Shown piece by piece: positions 39,249-39,843 of a stretch of 39,843 nt of DNA. The stretch is taken from positions 1-39,843 of IMG/VR virus record IMGVR_UViG_3300020196_000100, one strand, 5' to 3'. The DNA comes from a virus. Position 1 is the stretch's first letter, and each line of letters opens with the position of its first letter. Position numbers and translations under genes: made by a program. A model generated the notes under the pieces. It did not search any database, was not told the DNA's origin, and saw nothing but the letters and a program-made list of their open reading frames with translations.

Positions 39249-39843
39249 TCAGCCCTTTTGAATCAAATCCATTAATGCATCTTGTTTCTTGTCAATATCT
39301 TTAATGGCTTCAATAAGTAGTGCAACGATCTTATCGTACTTAACAGCAAGAATTCCATCTGGTCTTTCAGCTACAACTTCTGGTAGCACTTGTTGAATGT
39401 CCTGAGCGATAACACCAATATCTTGCTTACGAACAAAATATCCATCTTCACCGCCGCGTCTTTGAACTTCTTCTTCATTCCAATCATAACGAACACCATT
39501 AATCTTCTTCAGAAGTTCAAGAGCATTTTCGATGTTGCGAATATTTTCTTTGAGTCGACGATCAGAGGAATAATATGCAATCACATCACCAGAAGAACGA
39601 ATTTCATTCGATGCAATAGATGTAGATGATGTACTAACGATCAATCCACCAAAATAAACATGATTGGTTGTGTTTGCAGCTCCAGCTGGACCTTGTGGAC
39701 CTTGCGGACCAGTCACACCTTGTGGACCTTGTGGACCAGTCACACCTTGTGGACCTTGTGGACCAGTCACACCTTGTGGACCTTGTGGACCAGTCACACC
39801 TTGTGGACCTTGTGGACCAGCAGGACCTTGTGGACCTTGTGGA
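39249..39843 (-). CDS. Collagen-like tail fibre with S74 self-cleaving chaperone (5' end outside window)
   Basis: The frame is open to the right edge; the apparent start at 39797 is an internal GTG valine, so the true start is outside the window. The visible part has a collagen-like shaft ([10 protein letters not shown] repeats), a short beta region ([14 protein letters not shown]) and an intramolecular chaperone of the endosialidase type (peptidase S74): [20 protein letters not shown] with the catalytic Ser-Asp, then [16 protein letters not shown] and a long C-terminal helix ([20 protein letters not shown]). The chaperone trimerises the fibre and then cuts itself off. It is 3 bases from the Hint protein gene. 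Confidence 0.93.
   Translation of the reverse strand, partial: PQGPQGPAGPQGPQGVTGPQGPQGVTGPQGPQGVTGPQGPQGVTGPQGPQGPAGAANTTNHVYFGGLIVSTSSTSIASNEIRSSGDVIAYYSSDRRLKENIRNIENALELLKKINGVRYDWNEEEVQRRGGEDGYFVRKQDIGVIAQDIQQVLPEVVAERPDGILAVKYDKIVALLIEAIKDIDKKQDALMDLIQKG
39667..39843 (-). repeat. Collagen-triplet DNA repeats at window edge
   Basis: Near-exact 27-base units encode GPQGPQGVT and run out of the window. They are the same kind of unit as in the 811-aa fibre, giving homology for exchange between the two fibre genes. Confidence 0.8.

Noticed and set aside
1-39843. tRNA genes, integrase, insertion sequences or attachment sites
   Set aside because: I found no cloverleaf-like segment, recombinase motif or terminal inverted repeats; coding sequences fill nearly all of the window.

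Overview
The window is a single co-oriented block of a T4-like (straboviral/kyanoviral type) myovirus genome. Every gene I can support lies on the minus strand, so transcription runs from high to low coordinates. The DNA is AT-rich. The gene order 13-14-15-16-17-18-19-20-67-21-22-23, followed by uvsY-uvsW-55-47-46 and a peptide deformylase, together with collagen-like fibres, glycosyltransferases and 2-oxoglutarate oxygenases, is typical of marine T4-like phages (cyanophage or pelagiphage relatives). No photosynthesis gene, tRNA or integrase is visible, so the host cannot be named; a marine alphaproteobacterium or cyanobacterium is an inference.

Layout in transcription order. (1) 39843-29583: adhesion/fibre region. 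It holds a collagen-like fibre with a self-cleaving S74 chaperone (cut by the window edge), a structural protein ending in a Hint (hedgehog/intein) domain, small virion proteins, a cupin with a cysteine cluster, an 811-aa collagen-like fibre, a stand-alone copy of that fibre's C-terminal domain, a degenerate glutaredoxin-like protein, and a 1170-aa glycine-rich protein. (2) 29532-24253: modification cassette. It holds a DUF6065-like protein, a PKHD-type 2OG-Fe(II) oxygenase, a tiny Cys protein, a sulfotransferase, a GT4 glycosyltransferase, two further glycosyltransferase-like proteins and a DUF6445-type oxygenase-like protein. (3) 24222-6694: virion assembly. It holds neck proteins 13, 14 and 15, terminase 16/17, tail sheath 18 and tube 19, portal 20, prohead core 67, two less familiar head-gene neighbours, protease 21, a hugely expanded scaffold 22, major capsid 23, a small coiled-coil protein and a gp3-like tail completion protein. 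(4) 6554-1: recombination/late transcription operon, with uvsY, uvsW, a 139-aa protein, late sigma factor 55, 47, 46, deformylase and the start of an HEXXH metallopeptidase.

Regulation. Late promoters read by gp55 are visible as exact TATAAATA octamers before gp22 and gp67, as AATAAATA before gp19 and the 110-aa virion protein, and possibly as a CTAAATAT variant before gp18, gp13 and the post-gp23 genes. A strong intrinsic terminator follows gp23. The only sizeable regulatory gap, between the structural block and uvsY, carries a sigma70-like promoter for the uvsY operon and, back to back with it, a near-consensus sigma70 promoter pointing the opposite way into the 3' end of the gp3-like gene.

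Most noteworthy: a scaffold protein gp22 with about 850 extra residues inserted; a candidate protamine-like peptide that the prohead protease could release; two adjacent self-processing virion proteins (Hint and S74); a predicted polyglycine adhesin; a beta module shared by gp14 and gp15; and a hydroxylase/glycosyltransferase/sulfotransferase cluster next to collagen-like fibres that could be a fibre-maturation pathway.
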